Positions 32,082 through 44,583 of a stretch of DNA of 64,000 nt are shown one piece after another (positions within the stretch are counted from its first letter, which is position 1; every line of letters starts with the position of its first letter). The notes under the pieces were generated by a model, which was not told the origin of the DNA, did no database searches, and saw nothing but the letters and a program-made list of their open reading frames with translations. Source of the stretch: Gaeumannomyces sp. JS-464 (lineage: Eukaryota > Ascomycota > Sordariomycetes > Magnaporthales > Magnaporthaceae); the NCBI GenBank assembly GCA_002197995.1, contig NGZR01000007.1, forward strand, positions 1,880,399 through 1,944,398, read 5' to 3'. A program made the position numbers and the translations under genes.

Positions 32082-33817
32082 CTTTGCTGCTGGGACAAAA
32101 GAAAGGGTCGCGAGGCTAGGCTCGGATGGCCGGGACAGCGCTGGCACGGGCCGATCGCGAACACAAAAGAGGGGAACAAATGACGAAAACCAAAACGGTC
32201 AATCAAATCGTACAATTCAGCCGGCCAGATTATCGCATACGGACGGCGCAATGGATCCGGGCGGGCTCAGATGGCTGGTCCTCGTGGCCCTCGGGTTGTG
32301 AATAGGTGTGTCGAAAGTCGGGGAAGCTCGATGCTGCGAAGGCCAAAAATTTCACCAAGCACATTTGACACAGCTCCCGTGTCCGTCCCAATCGCAGCGC
32401 AGGCGCTGGCGGGAGTGGGTATTTTGCGCCGGCGTTCTGGCAAGAACACAAGGCGGGCTGAGTCGGAAAAACTGCGAGCCCTTGGCCGACCGACCAATCA
32501 AGAAGTCTCTTGGGTCCAGCGCTGGCCGACGTCCACAAGGCCATGGTGGGGCCCTGGTGAAGACCACCTGCGCGGGCTGGCATGGGTTTTTAGTTCCATG
32601 ACACGGAGCCCTGGGAACGGAGGCCACCGACCAAGCTTAATGAATTGATTGATTGAAAAAATCCCTTGTCTTAATATGCAGGCTAGGGTGAAAGCGGGAA
32701 TGGATAAAAATGTAGAAAGATGAATAGAGAGGGAAAATAAAACAAGAAAAAGGGAAATGAAGAGGGGAAACGGAGCCATCAAGCCCTCGCACCTCAAGCC
32801 CCGTTCTACCAGCCGACGTTCTTGGCCTTGTGTTTAGTGATAGGTATAACTATCGGTTTGGCGCATCCACTCGCAGCATAGACAAAAGTTCGGGGAGCCA
32901 AGTTGCATGTTTCGTCACCCAAGGCTCGATGCAGGGGCGCTTAAGTGCCTCAACTAAGCTCCGTCAGCAGGCGCTTTTTTGGTCCTTGTTCTGCAGGTGA
33001 CCACCCGCGGATCCGGAGGCGGTCTGGTGGGGGGAAAATACGGACCGAGCCAAATTCGACGCTTTCAATGCCCATCAACTGCGACGCGACATTTTCTCTG
33101 CAAACCGCTCGATATCGCAACTCCGATTGCTTGATTTTGCTCCTGCCTGCCACCTACCTATCCTCGAACCTCGGCTTCTTTCGAGCAGGTCTCCCTAAGG
33201 CCGTATGCAGCCCTTCTCCTTTTGGTTTTCTCCCAACACAGAACCAGGCAGCCCACTTAGGTAGCCCCGCGCGGACGGACGTGCGTCCCGTCGCAGTCAA
33301 CGGACGCCACCTTATCTTCCCAACAGTGCCGGCAGATTGTTGCTGGATCTGAGGACCCCGGACATCGAGGTTGATCTCCATCCTCCTCCACCCGCAATCT
33401 CTTATCCGCAAAATAGCAGTATATAGCAGAGCCTCGCTGGCCCCCATCCCCGGCAGCGTCCCGAGAAAAGGGGCTGCGACTTGACAGCGTGCAGGGCCGT
33501 CATTTATACTTGTATGCCGTTTGGAGTATTTTGGCCCCGCCAAGCCTTCCTTTGACGACCGACCTTTCCACCGCGTGAATCCGACACGATGGATACTCTC
33601 CTGTGAGTAACCCGCCTCGTCACCTCGTCCGAATATTTCGTGACCCTTGCCAAGTCACCTCCGCACTCTCTCCCACTCCCCAATTAGAGCGGCCACCTTC
33701 CCGGCTACAATCTGCGTGCACGAGGCTTCACCGCCGCACCAGGAATTCAAAACCTCCGCCCCACAACCCGAATACCCCAGACCGGTACAACGCTAGCTGC
33801 CGATCCGGGCACTGGAA
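32082..33817. promoter_or_regulatory. Divergent intergenic region, tom40 / PFK-2
   Basis: 1.7 kb between divergent starts. It contains a purine-rich stretch (32690-32765). At 33589-33606 a five-codon uORF ends inside a GTGAGT donor-like sequence; a matching acceptor TTAG ends at 33687, suggesting a 5' UTR intron in the PFK-2 leader. Confidence 0.5.
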
Positions 33818-36008
33818 ATGATACACAACAACGACCTGGAGCCTTCCTCCAGCTTGGAGGAGGCCGTGACCGCGGGTGATGGTATCACTGACCATGACGA
33901 CAGCACGGCCGAGATCGCGGCCAACGCGCCCCGGTACCGCCGCAAGAGCTCGACCTTCATCGATGGCATCCACGATGTGCCCGAGAAAGGGAGCCTGGCG
34001 CCTGCCCAGCTCTACAGCACCATGTCTGGCCGGCTTTTCCACTCGGGTCGTATCGCCATCGTGATGGTCGGCCTTCCCGCCCGTGGCAAGACGTACGCAC
34101 ACCCCTGCTTCCAGCCCTCTTCTGACAGTTGCACGTGGATCAACACAAGACTGACAAATATATAACAGCCATATCTGCGTATCTATGGCCCGCTACTTGT
34201 CATGGTGAGAACAGCCCGAGACACCCATTTAGCGCGCATACGGCTCCGCGAGTTGTCCAGATGCAACAACTGACCGGTGGTGCTACTGCTGCCCAGGCTT
34301 GGAGTCAAGTCTCGGATCTTCCACCTGGGTGACTACCGGCGCGCCACCGTTGGCCCTGGCGGCTCTGTCCCAGAGGATTACTTCTTTCCCAACGCCAGCC
34401 CAAGATCAGTCATTCTTCGGCAAAAGATCCTCAAAAAGTGCCGAGAAGACATCTACTCGTGGCTCAACCATGAAAACGGCCAGGTTGCCATCTACGATGC
34501 CGTTAACCCTACCTCGAGTGGCCGGCGGTCGCTTGCGAAAGAGTTTGCCAAGCACGATATCCAGGTAAGTCGAATCGCGCAGTGGCCCTCGTCCATGTTT
34601 CCACACTCTCTCCTCGAGCTCCTGGTCCTTCTGCGATAGAGCTCGATTCTGATTCTTGTCGTGCAGACGCTGTTTCTAGAGTCGTATGTTGATGACGAGC
34701 GAATCTTAACCGAGAATGCGCGGAACGTCAAGATCTCATCCCCCGATGTAAGTCCATTCGTTTCTGAACCCCTTGGAGCACGTATTAACTCGACTCTTGC
34801 AAAGTTCGCGGGAATGGACCCTGATGAGGCCGCCCGCTCGTACCTGCGGCGGATCGACATGAAGATCCCCGTGTTCGAGACGATGCAGGAGCCGGAGCTC
34901 AACTACGTCCGGATGATCAATGCGGGCCGCAAGTTCTTCTACAACAACGTGTCCTTCAACTATCTCGCGCACCGCATCGTCTTCTACCTGACCAACCTGC
35001 ACATCAAGTCTCGCACCACGTTCTTCGTCCGTGCCGGGACGGGAAGCGAGGAGGACTCGTCCAAGAACGACTGCCCGCTGTCGGAGGAAGGGGTTGCGTT
35101 CGCGGCAAAGATGACCGAGGCCCTGATCAAGCACCGCGAGCAAGAGCACGAGCAGCTTGTGGCCCGCGACGGCGGCAAGGCCTCGCCCATGCGGCCTCTC
35201 ACAATCTGGACATCTACGCGGCTACGTACCATACAGACAGCCCAGTTCCTGGAGGCAAAGGGGTACGCGGCCAGGCAGCGCTCGCAGATGCGCCAGATCA
35301 ACCCAGGCGTCTGCGAGAAGATGTCGGCACGCGCCATTCGCGCCTTGTACCCGGACGAGGTCGTCAAGCACGAGCAGGATCCCTACCACCACCGTTACCC
35401 CCGCGCCGAGGTGAGTTCTTGTCTTCTTTCCTTCCACATTTGCTCCTTAATTTTCCTTCTTCCCTCTGACACCGTCTCAGTCGTACCATGATCTCGCCGT
35501 CCGGCTAGAGCCTATCATTCTGGAGCTGGAGCGCGAGCAAAACGACCTGCTCATCATCGCACACGAGTCGGTGCTGCGGGTCCTGTACGCGTACCAGATG
35601 CACTGCAGCGCCATGGAGATCCCGACGCTCAAGTTCCCGCGCGACGAGATCATCGAGATCATCCCGGCGGCCTACCAGAACGAGGCCAAGCGGATCCACA
35701 TCCCCGGCCTGGACCCGCGCATCGTGCCGGGGAGCCCCGAGGACATCCGCCTGGCCCAGCGGTGCGGCACCGGCGGCAGCATACCCGGCAGCGGGGCCCT
35801 GACGCCCATCGGCGCCCTCTCGCTGCCGCCGCCTGAGCTGGATGCGGAGCAGCAGCTGCCGCAGCCCAAGTTCGACACGCGCGGGGCCGGCCAGTCCGCG
35901 GTGGCGGAGGGGTCGCCGCCGGGCTCGCCGCCCGTTCAGCGCCCACCGGCCAAGGTGCTCAACACCTCTGCAGACGCGGTCAAGGACAAACTTGCGGACG
36001 AGGATTGA
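33818..36008 (+). CDS. 6-phosphofructo-2-kinase, bisphosphatase site degenerate
   Basis: Makes fructose 2,6-bisphosphate, the activator of phosphofructokinase. Six exons in phase: 33818-34092, 34169-34204, 34297-34564, 34667-34747, 34805-35410 and 35481-36008, for 597 residues. Kinase half: Walker A GLPARGKT, FHLGDYRR, FPNASPRS, FLESYVDDERI, RRIDMKIPVFETM. The phosphatase half keeps the fold (STRLRTIQTAQFL, LLIIAHESVLRVLYAY), but the phospho-acceptor motif RHGE reads VRAGTG, with the catalytic His replaced by Ala. It is therefore probably kinase only, as known for yeast Pfk26. The C-terminal tail is Pro/Ser-rich. The upstream in-frame stop makes 33818 the likely start. Confidence 0.93.
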
Positions 36009-37973
36009 AGGGGTTGCGGTTATGCTGTAGGGGATGGTAACCCCATATTGGGCACCCTTGCCTTTTCTCTGTTTTTGTTCCCCTTTGTCTCCCCAGCAAA
36101 AACAAGGTAGATCGAATGCGTTGCTTTTTGTTCAATTTTTTATTCTCATTTTTACCTTTCTTTTTCTTTTTTTCGTTATCTCCCCGACCCCTCGATTGTT
36201 ATGCTGTATGCGAGGACACGACTCTCGTTGTAGTTGGTCAGCTGTCGCTGGGCTGGGTCATGATCCTTCCCTTTGCCCCTCTCTGGGCATGTCGGCTATT
36301 GGAGATTCGATAGATTAGGTAGTATTCGCTGTATCGAAGTTTATTTATTGTCCGTGGTTACCAAAGCCCGGCTGGGCTTCCAGACGGGAGACACTCGGAA
36401 GCGAAGCTCGTTCGCAGAAGTCTGGGCAGGCCACGTCAAGGTCGGTTCGGTCTGTCAACCTTTTTGGTGCACCATCAAGGTGCCGTGATAGTAAGCCGGG
36501 CGGCTAGCAGCAGAATTTCGGGAATGATTCAAAGAGAGGCGGGTGGTCCTCGTTTGTCATAGCATCGTCCATGGCCATACAGTAATCAGCCCACAGGGGT
36601 TCTCGCCGTCGCGGTGTGGTGGTCTCGCCTAGCTGGGTCCCCTGGATTGCAACCCTCGGGATGGCCTGGCCAGGCTGGAACACGGCCTGGATGGGTGTGG
36701 TGACAGGGACGGGGCATTTTGATGACGACATTCGGCTGCCAGTCCGAGCAGATTCCCGTCGTCTTGTGCCAGCAATCAATTTTTTTTTTTTTCCTCTCTC
36801 CCCTTCGTTGTCGCCCGCTTTCAGCTTGATGTGTTCTGGAATTTTGTGGTGTCTTTTGGGCGGTGTTCAGATTGACATCAAGTCGAAAGGCTGCACAGCT
36901 AAAAGTGCCAGCCCAAACAGGCAGCGTCGGTGGGAGATTCCAGGGTCTGATTGGGCAACGAGGGAGGTTCTGGGCTTCCATGCTCGTCTGTGCCAACATC
37001 AAATGAAATGACCATTATTTTCTTCTGCAGAGGTCTGAGTCCCGACAGGCGTGCGGCATGTCCGAGTAAAAAAGCGAGCGACCTTCCAGTGTCTGTCGCC
37101 TCAGCACAGAAACAGTCAGCCCAAAAGCGCCAAACCGCGGCCCAAGTCCCTCCCTGGTGCCGTCTCCACACATAACGGTGGTGTGGTGGCGGCAACCGAA
37201 TCAGCCCCCGTCCGTGCCAAAACTGGGGGGCTGCCCCTCGCTGGCACGTCAGACCCCCAAACTCCGACATCAGGCGCTCCCGATTTCTGGATTCCCGTGC
37301 TCCCTTCCATTTTCCTGCTCCCTCTCCGCGCCTAGAATTTGAAAAAAAAAAAAAAAGCAAAGAAGCGCCAGAGAAGTGTTCCTAGACCGAAACTATTGGA
37401 TTTTTTTCTTTCTTTTCTTCTTGTCTTCTCTGCGCACCGCCCTCATCCCTTTTTATTTCCGTTTCCTAGAGTTGTGCACGTATTCCAAAGATCGTCTTCA
37501 TTTCTTTCTCCTTTTGGCCCTCCCATCATCCCTTTATTGCCGCCTTTTCCCAGTCGGGAAGTCTCGGTCCTCAGGTTTGCATGCCTTTTGCTTGAGAAAA
37601 GCCGTGCACGCTTGACCTCGTTCAAGGCTCCTTCCTAACTCTTGTGGAACATCTCAGCCGACTCCTCCTGCCTCCAATTTCCGTCCACGACCACCCGCAC
37701 ATTTGGGGGGAGGCCCGATCTCGTGCCTTGCTGTCTGCCTGGCCACTCCCCCGCTCGCCCATTTCCATTTCAGCCCTCTTTCGTCGGCGCTCGACACCAC
37801 ACCACACGGTCACCGACGCAGCCAGCCTGCGCTTTCAGTGTACTACCATCTATCGGTCAGGCCAGCGAGCAGCCGAAACCGGCCGCGACCAAGGACGCAA
37901 AACTGCCCCGACTTGGGACGACAGAGCACACCGCCCACCCGAGCGAAACGGCGAGCTGCCCATACCAGCAGCA
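36009..37973. other. Intergenic, PFK-2 3' / CDC34 promoter
   Basis: 2 kb. The last 600 bases (about 37380-37970) are strongly C/T-rich on the plus strand, a common feature of promoters and leaders of well-expressed fungal genes. No coding signal elsewhere. A14 run near 37340. Confidence 0.5.
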
Positions 37974-38802
37974 ATGGCACGACCCGGAGCTGGCGCCAGA
38001 CAGCGCCTCATGACGGAGCTGGCGAGCCTGCAGAAGGAGAAGTGGGTGAACTTTGAGGACGACACATCAAACCTGTTCAGGTGGCGCTTTGCTCTGATGG
38101 TTATCAACCCGGACTCGGCCTTCAATGGCGGCTATTTCAGGGTAAGTCGGCTGTTGGCCTCCAGATTGGATGTGCTGTCTGCACCATGCCCGCAAATGTA
38201 GACTAACACGGGCGTGCGTCCCGCTCGACTCGACAGGCTGAAATGTCCTTCACCGAAGACTACCCGTACTCGCCGCCCAAGTTCAAGTTCCTGATACCAA
38301 TCTACCACCCCAACATCTACCCGACGGCCAGCTGTGCATCTCGATCCTGCACAAGCCTGGCGAGGACCTCATGTCGGGCGAGGAGGCGAGCGAGCGCTGG
38401 TCCCCGCTGCAGGGCGTCGAGTCGGTCCTCCGCTCCGTGCTGCTGCTGCTCGACGACCCGGAGATCAACTCGCCCGCCAACGTGGACGCGAGCGTCCTCT
38501 TCCGTGACAAGCGCGACGCGTACAACCAGCGCGCCCGCGACACGGTCGAGCGGTCCAAGAACCACATCCCCGCCGGCTTTGCCATGCCCACCAGCTTCGA
38601 GGCCGCCCCTCCGCCCAAGGTCGAGGACGACGATGCCTTCTGGGCCGAGAGCGACGAGGAGGACTTCGACTTTGGCGGCAGCGACACGGATGATGACGCC
38701 GAGGTCGAGTTCGAGGAGGGCGAGGGTGAGGGCGAGGAGGACGATGAAGAAGACGACGATGAGGACCGGGCTGACCGGCAACGCAAATCTGGCGACAGCT
38801 GA
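37974..38802 (+). CDS. CDC34: Ubiquitin-conjugating enzyme E2 Cdc34, one frameshift
   Basis: E2 partner of SCF ubiquitin ligases, needed for G1/S transition. Exon 1 is 37974-38141 and exon 2 is 38237-38802 (donor GTAAGT, acceptor GACAG). UBC fold: ELASLQKEKWVNFE, FRWRFALMVINPDSAFNGGYF, MSFTEDYPYSPPKFKF, then HPNIYP. One G is missing at 38323/38324 (CCG-ACGGCC where CCG-GACGGC is expected), after which the frame gives GQLCISILHKPGED with the active-site Cys, the Cdc34-specific acidic loop MSGEEASERWSP, and VLLLLDDPEINSPANVDAS. The tail is very acidic (EEDFDFGG, EEGEGEGEEDDEEDDDED), as expected for binding Cul1 and Rbx1. Corrected length is 244 residues. Such a break in an essential gene suggests sequence error. 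Confidence 0.93.
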
Positions 38803-40340
38803 GCGTCGTACACAAACTCCGTCTGTGAGACATTCAGTATTAGGAACTGACCAGGACAAACCGCACGCGTTGAAACCACTGACACGCGACTTCTTTCTCT
38901 CTCTTATTCCTCACGCCTTTTACGCGCCTCTCGACATATTCTGGTTTTTGCTTTCCCTGCTTTCCTAACTCCTCCCAGAAAGTCAAGTCAGCATTGTTTA
39001 TGAATTCTAGCAACACTTAATCGTTCGTACATGGCATAGCGTTATCAACGGTCGGTATGGAGGGCCGATGACGGAGAAATATGGCGTTAGGAGAGGTCGA
39101 CATATATTGGGACTGCTTTTTCCTGCTCAGTCTCAAGCCTTCCGTCTATTTTCTCACCAATATATCCCATTTCTTTCTACGCTCTGCTCGGTGTCTCCTC
39201 CATCTTTATGGGCCAACCTATGGTTTGTCCCCCAAAGATTATCTAGCCAGTCCCGCGATCTCGATTGGTACCACACCGCCTTCCCTCCCACAACCTACAG
39301 CCAGGGTTTCACTGGCCCATTTGCCTATACAGCAGGAGATACGGCGGCAGGTAGGATGCAGGTGAAAAGTGTCTTGTCGAGTTTCCTCCGGGATTCCCTT
39401 TGTAAAAGCGCCTGATTATGAGTGTCCGATCGCAATACCCGCGGGGTACACGGTCGATCTGAATGAGACGGGCATCCATGGCACTCATCCACCCATTCGG
39501 GCGGGGGCGGGCACCGACCATTTCGCATCGTCCAGCGGAGCCAGGATCGGGGCGAGGGGGCACGCCACCCTGCCGGCGGCTTGCTCATCAACTGTGTGAC
39601 GCGACGACGCTGCCTGTAGTCAGCCGCATTGCGGTGTTTTTCTCGGCGAGTCCACGACAGGTTTAGCTGCGTTAGAATTTAGGTATGTAGGCCAACGGAA
39701 GCGCGATTGCAAGTTTGCCACGGCCGGTTCAGGCGGCCTGGCTCATGCAGTCTCCTTTGGGGCCGCCTATTGGTGACGGAGCTTCCCATTTGGCGTTTAA
39801 ATCCACTGCCTGCCCGGGTATGGAACCTGAAGAATCCTGTGCAGCTCGGGGAGCAGGGGCTGTACAGCGTCAGCAAATGTGATACGGGAAAGGAGTGCGC
39901 TGTTGGTAATTCGCGCCCCAGAAAGGTCGTGCCGTGGGGGTTGGTCGAGTTGGAAACGCGTGCGCTTGCATGGCATAGAAAGAGAAGGAAAAGGAAAAAA
40001 AAAAAAAAATACTGGCGATGAGATAAATAACAACAGCCTTTCGCCTCGTCCCCTCTCTCTATATCAATCGTTGACAAGTTTTGCGTCGAGCTACCTTATA
40101 AGGGATATCTTTTCCGCTAAGAAATAAAAGCGCAAGAACCAGTAGAAGAATAAACCAAGAAAAAGGGTAACTACACGACAAAAGGAATAGAAACATGAGA
40201 AATAACCAGGAAAAGACAATCCCAATCCAACGTGTATTGTATCAATGCAGCAAACCGCTACGTATAGAATGGGGGTATCTTTACTACACGAACATGCCTC
40301 GCCCGCTATGATGTACAGTTTGACCACATGCAATCTACCC
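38803..40340. other. Convergent 3' region, CDC34 / UBA-UIM gene
   Basis: 1.5 kb with no supportable gene. A-rich run at about 39996-40009. Confidence 0.45.
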
Positions 40341-43300
40341 CTATTTCACCGCATCGGCTGGAGGCGTCCGCGGCCGCTCGACCGGCTCCTTCGCAGCCTC
40401 CGATTGTTGAGTCGACGGCGTGTGGATGTTGGCAGTGCTGGTGCCGCTGCTAGGGGTCTGGTTCGTCTCCACCAGGTGTATCTCCGTCATCTCCATTCCC
40501 TCGTCCACATACCCCTGCGAGTTGCCGTTGCCGCTGTTGCTGCCGTTGCTGCTGGGGAATATCTCAGTGCTGGTCGTCCTCACGCCGCTAACCGGCTGCA
40601 ATTCCGTCGACGGCGGCTCGTCGAAGGAGACCAGGGGTGGTGGCTGCTGCTGCTTTTGTTGCCCCGGCTGCTGCACCATCTGATGAAGCTCCTGCGCCGA
40701 GGAACGCGCCGGCAACGCAGGTTTGGACGTTCTTGGAGGACGACTGTCCTCGGGCGTTTGCTCGATCAGCTCTTGCTTAAAGTAACGGTTATCAAACTTT
40801 ACAAAGGTCCGAAGGGCTGCCGAGAGCGGGGTTAGAGCCTCATCCATCGCCGCGTCGTTGGCATACACCAGGTACGGCGCCTTGCCCTCCGTGGACGCCG
40901 CTTGCCTGGCTTCCTCCACTGTGGACATCTGAAAACAATGGAGACGGTTAGTCAATACAGAATCGCCCTGAGAATTTTTAAAGACGGCCTTGAATAGTGA
41001 TGCCATGTTGCCGTGAGGGAGAGCAGGGAAGCCGAAGAGACTCACAGAGACCTTAAGCGGGTTTTCCTCGTCAGTCGCAACATACGAGAGCCGCCACCAT
41101 TGGTCCGAGGGCTGGGACTCATTGTCCATGTCGATCAGATCCGGCTCTGCCCGACGCGCCACGTAGATGTCGTTCGCCGTGGCCACGCCCCTGAGATTGT
41201 ATCGGTATGTGGGCTTCCATCCCTCTTCCGGACAGGGGATGCTATTTTTGTGGGTAAGTGCACGGATCTCGGCCTCGATGTTGCCCCTCAGCTTCGCGTA
41301 GTCTAAACCTCAGGTTGTGTCAGGACAGCACTTTCTTGCCTTTTAGGGTCCAAGCGTTGGGACTGCTCAAGGCCTCCTTACCCTCTTTCTTTTTTGCAAT
41401 CGCCTCGATGATGCCCTCGTGATGCTTCTTGTCCAGCTCCCACTGCTCGAGGAGCGCCAGCTCCTTCTCCGTAAATTGGATCTTACCGTCCATGTAGCCG
41501 GGTATGAAGTGAAAGTACTCAGGGGTGTCGACCGACTCAAACCACCTTCGCCTGAGAGCAGTGAACCGCAAGTCCTGCTCCTTGGCCACGCGGTCCTCGA
41601 TGACAGCCCTGCTCATCGGTATCTTTTCCTTCCATTGCTGGTCCTTCTGGCTCCACCACCTTGACAGGTCAAACTCGAGGCGGTCGACTTCGGTAAGCCT
41701 GCGGCGCAGCGACCGAATCTCGAGCTGTTGCTCCATCGATTCGTCACGTCGCTCTGCTAGGTAGCGGTCGATATAGAAGGTCTCGGGGAAGTCGACTGGC
41801 CGAACCAGCCCGCCCTCGCCGCCAAATGTCATGGTCAGCACGTCTGCTATCTCGGTAATGGCTGCGGTTCGGAGGCTCGATTCGTCTTCAGTGGTGCTAT
41901 TGGCGTCGATCCAGAAGAGCTCGTCCCAGGCGTCGTATAGTGTCTCTATTTTCTGGTACTGCGCGGCATTCAGACGCATCTCTAGGACGGCGAACCGGTC
42001 CGGCTCGTCGTCGACAGCGGGCCCTGAGGAGCTGAAGAAAAACACCTGGACTCCCCAAAAGAGGCGCGAGAGTGTGTCGTAACTGTGGTGCTCCCGCAGG
42101 ACATCGAAGAATTTTATCTCGGGCACTTCGGTACCCCAGCCGGTCGTCATGGGCCTCAAGCCTGCCAACACATCCGCCGTACCGTAGCTCCGCTCGGTGA
42201 GGTCCAGGAATGCTATCAGCCGATGGACTTCCTCAAAGAAGTCGGGCTCTGGGGTGTCCTGCCACTCCATTAGATCCTCCTCCTCCTCCTCCTCCTCCAC
42301 CCGTTGGGCCGGTGGCTCCTCTTGGGTCTTGGGCAGGATGGGCTCGCCTTTCCACCAGAGGTTATTTATCCCGTACGTCGTGGCGGGCGCGCCTATCTCG
42401 AGCAGAAGGTTCCGGGCCGCGGGTATCTCGTGGTACATGGTGATGAGGGCACCCAGCCGCTGCTGGTCGGTGCTGTCCTTCCGACACCTCAGAAAAGCTG
42501 GCACGCCTGGATCTCGCTTCCTACCCGAGGGCCTAGGATCGGGTCTATCGCGTGTGACAGGAATAACGGCCCATTGGCTCTGGTCGTAGTGGTCTCTAAC
42601 TGCGGGACCAAAGAATGGGAGGTGGACGTCGTCGCCCTGGCCGCCCGTCACACCACTCTCCTGGGGCGGCACCTGTAGTCCCGAGTGTGCGGCGGACTCG
42701 GCCAGCGCCCGTTGGAGATCTGCCTCCTCCTGCGCTCTCGAGTTGGGTGCGCCTGGGAAGCAACGGGCCTCAAGTCAGCACTCCATCAACCCAACCAGGG
42801 CATAATAGGGATGAGTAGGCACGCACCAGCTGCCCCATTAACGGTCCAGTCTACCATCCTGCCGAGCGGCGAGCGATTATCTGTGCGAGACGGTGGACGC
42901 GATGGCGGGACGCTGCCAGAGGGCGGCACACCGTGGATGACGCCCCCATCGTCGGCGCCCTGGATCGAGAACGTGGGGATGTTTGGGGCATCGGGGAGAG
43001 TTCCGTCGCGGTCGGCTAGGAAAGGCAGTTCGGTCCAGGTGTACTGTTGTCGGAACTAAGCAGCAGGGAAAGATGGTTGAGTGGCGTTAGCTGGGTCACG
43101 AAAGGCGGAGGTGGGAATAGTTGAGCTAAGGTATTGAGGTAGTGGCACGCTCCATTCGGGAATTTGAAGCGGGGGTGGGGGCTCAAGGGTAGCGGCGATA
43201 GAGATGGACACATGCCCGGATATGGGCGCCTCGTACCTTGCCCTCATCTTCGTAGAACTCTGCGACAACGGCTTCGGTGCTGTTACTCTTGGCCTTGAGA

Positions 43301-43476
43301 AGGAAGCCAAAGGACTGTCAGCGCCGACTGCAAAGTTCGCGGATGTGGCTCCTTCGGGCAGCGGGCGTCGGCCACGGCACACGAACCCTCAAAGCCGAGA
43401 GGATCAGGTCTCTGTCGAGCTCCTTCCTGAGCCCTGTGAAGTCACAGACTGTGTCGACGAGAGCCTCCTCGGACAT
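40341..43476 (-). CDS. UBA and UIM domain protein with a USP-like but eroded catalytic body
   Basis: Six exons in perfect phase: 43476-43387, 43293-43237, 43043-42827, 42752-41382, 41302-41046 and 40928-40341, for 859 residues. The N-terminus is a UBA-like helical module (EEALVDTVCDFTGLRKELDRDLILSALR, then AKSNSTEAVVAEFYEDEG). A linker (YTWTELPFL...) and a clear ubiquitin-interacting motif (QEEADLQRALAESAAHSG) follow. The body has USP features (RLGALITMYHEIPAARNLLL, EEVHRLIAFLDLTERSYGTADVLAGL, and SDQWWRLSY before PYLVYAND), but the expected Cys box GxTCY and the His-box GHY are absent. I infer a pseudo-deubiquitinase related to the USP25/28 type. The C-terminus is Gln/Pro/Ser-rich. A 79-nt intron (GTAAGG to TTTAG) removes stops near 41320-41335. 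Confidence 0.85.
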
Positions 43477-44583
43477 TTTCGCGTCGGTGCGACGGGCAAG
43501 CTCTGAAGCACGGGGAGGGCCTCGTCCGTGATCGCGATGCTGGTGGACGGCGGGCGGTTGATGACAGTGAGTGCGACCACCTGCAAACCGCTGCGCAGGC
43601 TCGATTTCGTCACCTAAATGGAGTCCCGCATTACCAGGGCCGGGGAGCAGGGGTTTATTGTGTTTAGTGTTTATCGGGATGCGCTTTACCTGTTTGGGTA
43701 GCAAGTCCACTGTCTGGCCAGGGCAAAATTCTTTTAGGTGTCGGGAGTGGAAGCTGCAGATTGTTTTCCCCACCACGCAGCTGTGCACCTTTTAGGAACT
43801 CACACCTGAACCGCATGCACCGGCACCGACCTCAGGTAGACGGCAGATGGTATCCAGACTACGGCAATCTTTAGGGGAGACGCAAGTAGCAGCGCGGAAC
43901 AAGGGGCGCAGGGCTTCCATGAGGTATGAGCGGGTTCACTTGTGTGGACAGACAATCCTTTCTCGAGGAGGATGGCATTGGATTCAATGGAGTCCGGATC
44001 GGAGACCTTCAAGACCTGGTGACCTATCTGATATTTCCAGCTGGACGCGATGCAGTCAATCCCGGGGAGTGTGAGGCCACAGGAGCACGTAAAATCAACG
44101 AGACTAGGTACCTGCAAGGCCCGAAAGTCAATTACTAATAACACGCTCGCTAATAAGGCATCACGTAGCTACAAGGAGGAGCATTTGTCCTTAGAGATCT
44201 TCTTTTTACTTGATACTTTACGGATGCTAATAGCATATGCGTGCGCCTTCCGACTTGATGAACCCCCATGGGTCCTTTTGGTCCATGAATTACTAGCGTC
44301 ACTGCTGCCTGTCAACAGTAGGCCCATCTCGTATGTTTCTTTCGGCAGCGCCTGCAGCTTGTCGATGAAATGTGGCGGGCAGAAGCCACGACATACAGTC
44401 ACCCGCACGGTATAATGCACTGCCCCGCGCCTGCCAACAACGATGAGCTGCTGCGTCATCGTGGTGGGCCGCGGGCTGCGCTCCCACTCAGCCAGAGCTC
44501 CCACGGCGCCAAATCACGGCAAGCTGCGTCGAGGGAAAACATCAACACCAAGACCAAGGCATTAAACACCAGCTCTCACCAAC
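43477..44583. promoter_or_regulatory. Divergent intergenic region, UBA-UIM gene / MAT2B-like gene
   Basis: 1.1 kb between divergent starts, without other coding signal. It holds both promoters. Confidence 0.5.

Noticed and set aside
38317..38885. Minus-strand ORFs over CDC34 rich in Ser/Val
   Set aside because: They are shadows of the acidic Cdc34 tail; the plus-strand E2 motifs are unambiguous.
41302..41381. Two apparent frameshifts and stops at the end of the long UBA/UIM exon
   Set aside because: A 79-nt intron from GTAAGG to TTTAG with a CTGAC branch point joins KKE to DYAKLRG in phase, so no indel is needed.
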